A stretch of DNA of 10,387 bases. Origin: an uncultured Emergencia sp. Lineage in GTDB: Bacteria; Bacillota; Clostridia; Peptostreptococcales; Anaerovoracaceae. This document shows, piece by piece, positions 9,205 to 10,387 of the stretch; position 1 is the first letter of the stretch; each line of letters opens with the position of its first letter. The translations under genes and the position numbers were made by a program. The notes under the pieces were generated by a model. That model searched no databases and was not told where the DNA came from. It worked only from the letters and a program-made list of their open reading frames with translations. The DNA lies in assembly GCA_937997955.1 (NCBI GenBank), contig CALLDR010000141.1, positions 1-10,387 on the forward strand, in the 5' to 3' direction.

Positions 9205-10197
9205 TTATTGCGCATCTCTCTTAAGGAAAGCGGTCAGACAATGTACGGAGCCTCTGCCTTTGTTCAGCTCGGACAGATCCAACACGTCTACGGTGATGCC
9301 TGCCTTTTCCATCAGCTCTACGGTTCTAGGAGAACCTACGCTGGTAACTACATGGCCTGGCTCAATTGCGACAAAATTGGTGGCATAGCCATATTTTGTT
9401 TCCGTTAAGGAAGGGGTCTCGATGATACGATAGCCCTTTCTCTTCAGAGCATCCACAACCATATACGGTACCTGGCATGCGTGGAGCACGACAGTATCAT
9501 TGCTGGCAAAGCTCATGAGACCGTCTATATGCGCATGTCCATACGGGATCTGCATCGGGATGATCTCTGTAACGCCCTGCCGTCTCAGTTCTGCCTCCAT
9601 CTGATCATAACCGGACCGGTTAGCCCGGCTGGACAGGGACAGGATGACCGTATGTCTGTCTACCCAGACCGCATTTGCCCCCTCAAAGATACCGTCCCCC
9701 GCAATGGTCTTTACAATAGGAACACCCAGCTCAGCCAATCGCTTCGCAGTATAGCGTTCTTCGCCTCTTTTCACCGGCATAGCCAATCGCGCCAAAATTG
9801 CACCTTCCGGCGTCATGAACATGTGGTCTCTCATGAACATGGCGTTAGGTCTGTCCTTGCGCTGCTCTTCCACATAATATACATCTACACCATGGCTGCG
9901 GTAGTAATCCGCCAGCAGATCGTGCTGCTGCCTGCATTTCTCCGGATCTACCGGCGCTCTGAAGCGGACTTCCGCGTAATTGAAATTGTCGATTTCTTTT
10001 CCCGGTCTATGCAGCAGCACTGCCCGAAGCCGGTTAACTTCAGAACTGCAGCCCCAGTCGCCGCCCCAATATTTGGTCATATCCTGTTCAATCGTAGTTT
10101 CCTCAGGGAACCATCTCTCTCCGTCAATAGCCTGAATATCAGGAAGTTCTGTTCCCTTCAAAAGACACTCATCAAGGTTAATAATTTCTTTAATCAT
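9205..10197 (-). CDS. Arginine deiminase/DDAH-related guanidino hydrolase, substrate unknown
   Basis: A 330-residue protein of the guanidino-group-modifying superfamily (arginine deiminase, dimethylargininase, amidinotransferases). In order it shows MFMRDHMFMTPEGAILARLA (120-139, the substrate-Asp region, Asp124), GDGIFEGANAVWV (167-179, presumed catalytic Glu172), GHAHIDGLMSF (220-230, presumed His223 with Asp225) and GRGSVHCLT (314-322, presumed nucleophile Cys320). All three catalytic residues are present, so it is probably an active hydrolase or transferase. It is shorter than classical arginine deiminase (about 410 residues) and clearly different from the DDAH in this window. The usual EGGD or EGAD is EGAN here, which may change specificity. 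A longer frame begins with GTG at 10245, but AAGGAG (10207-10212) stands 9 bases before the ATG at 10197, so that start is used. It follows a membrane protein gene by 59 bases and is probably co-transcribed. Confidence 0.75.
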   Translation of the reverse strand: MIKEIINLDECLLKGTELPDIQAIDGERWFPEETTIEQDMTKYWGGDWGCSSEVNRLRAVLLHRPGKEIDNFNYAEVRFRAPVDPEKCRQQHDLLADYYRSHGVDVYYVEEQRKDRPNAMFMRDHMFMTPEGAILARLAMPVKRGEERYTAKRLAELGVPIVKTIAGDGIFEGANAVWVDRHTVILSLSSRANRSGYDQMEAELRRQGVTEIIPMQIPYGHAHIDGLMSFASNDTVVLHACQVPYMVVDALKRKGYRIIETPSLTETKYGYATNFVAIEPGHVVTSVGSPRTVELMEKAGITVDVLDLSELNKGRGSVHCLTAFLKRDAQ

Positions 10198-10206
10198 TGT
10201 TGTAAT

Positions 10207-10212
10207 CTCCTT
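10207..10212 (-). promoter_or_regulatory. Ribosome binding site fixing the ADI-like start
   Basis: AAGGAG on the minus strand is 9 bases before the ATG at 10197. It supports the 330-residue form over the GTG-initiated form from 10245, which has no such site. Confidence 0.75.
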
Positions 10213-10256
10213 TTTGTTTTTTCTCTCTATATGCTTCGTTTTCACGGCATGTCCTA

Positions 10257-10387
10257 TTATAAATATACAGCGTCGCTCTCAGCGTCAGGTGTTTTCACAT
10301 GCCCATACTTCTTCACGGACAGCTTGTGCAGTACGAAAATAGTTCCAATCAGTACCGCTGCCGCAACGAACAGCATAGCAGGCGTTA
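10257..10387 (-). CDS. 3' end of a membrane protein gene, probably a transporter (partial)
   Basis: The minus strand is open from the window edge to a double stop (TAA TAG) at 10254-10259. It encodes the last 42 residues of a protein that begins outside. The visible part is one hydrophobic span, MLFVAAAVLIGTIFVLH, then a short basic and polar tail, KLSVKKYGHVKTPDAESD. This is a common ending for secondary transporters. The gap of 59 bases to the arginine deiminase-like gene, with no terminator between, suggests a shared transcript in which the carrier supplies that enzyme's substrate. Neither the family nor the substrate can be named from this fragment. Confidence 0.65.
   Translation of the reverse strand, partial: TPAMLFVAAAVLIGTIFVLHKLSVKKYGHVKTPDAESDAVYL

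Noticed and set aside
10198..10245. Sixteen-residue N-terminal extension of the ADI-like protein from a GTG
   Set aside because: No ribosome binding site precedes the GTG, whereas AAGGAG inside this stretch is well placed for the ATG at 10197.

Overview
The window looks like chromosomal DNA of an anaerobic, amino-acid-fermenting Firmicute (Clostridia). This rests on the clostridial style of SecA (919 aa with a cysteine zinc tail), AGGAGG-type ribosome binding sites, roughly even GC, and the cluster of amino-acid enzymes and transporters. A family XIII/Anaerovoracaceae-like relative is my guess, not something the sequence proves. All genes run on the minus strand except one LysR regulator.

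Layout, left to right. Bases 1-280 hold two hairpins that look like terminators and no convincing gene. Next come a GltS-family sodium/amino-acid symporter (281-1609) and, 43 bases upstream of it in the same operon, a two-part glyoxalase/VOC-like protein (1653-2567). A spacer of about 340 bases carries an inverted repeat and a strong terminator. A dimethylargininase gene (ddaH, 2911-3684) is transcribed away from a LysR-type regulator (3895-4797). The 210-base region between these two contains a perfect 10-bp dyad with a T-N11-A core, a second palindrome over a candidate -35 box, and a 13-bp tandem repeat. After a convergent terminator and a degenerate 18-bp tandem array comes a housekeeping operon: a CNNM/CBS/CorC-type membrane protein (7722-8990) followed 23 bases later by secA (4939-7698). 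At the right end, a second guanidino-group-modifying enzyme related to arginine deiminase (9205-10197) lies behind the 3' end of a membrane protein gene that runs off the window (10257 to the edge).

How the genes may work together: the accessory genes suggest uptake and breakdown of amino acids and guanidino compounds. DdaH would release citrulline and a methylamine from methylated arginine, probably under control of the divergent LysR protein. The second enzyme of the same superfamily sits with a probable transporter and may act on another guanidino or ureido substrate. The symporter and VOC-like protein form a separate unit. The secA operon is unrelated housekeeping between the two guanidino-enzyme loci. 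I see no mobile element, CRISPR array, tRNA or rRNA.
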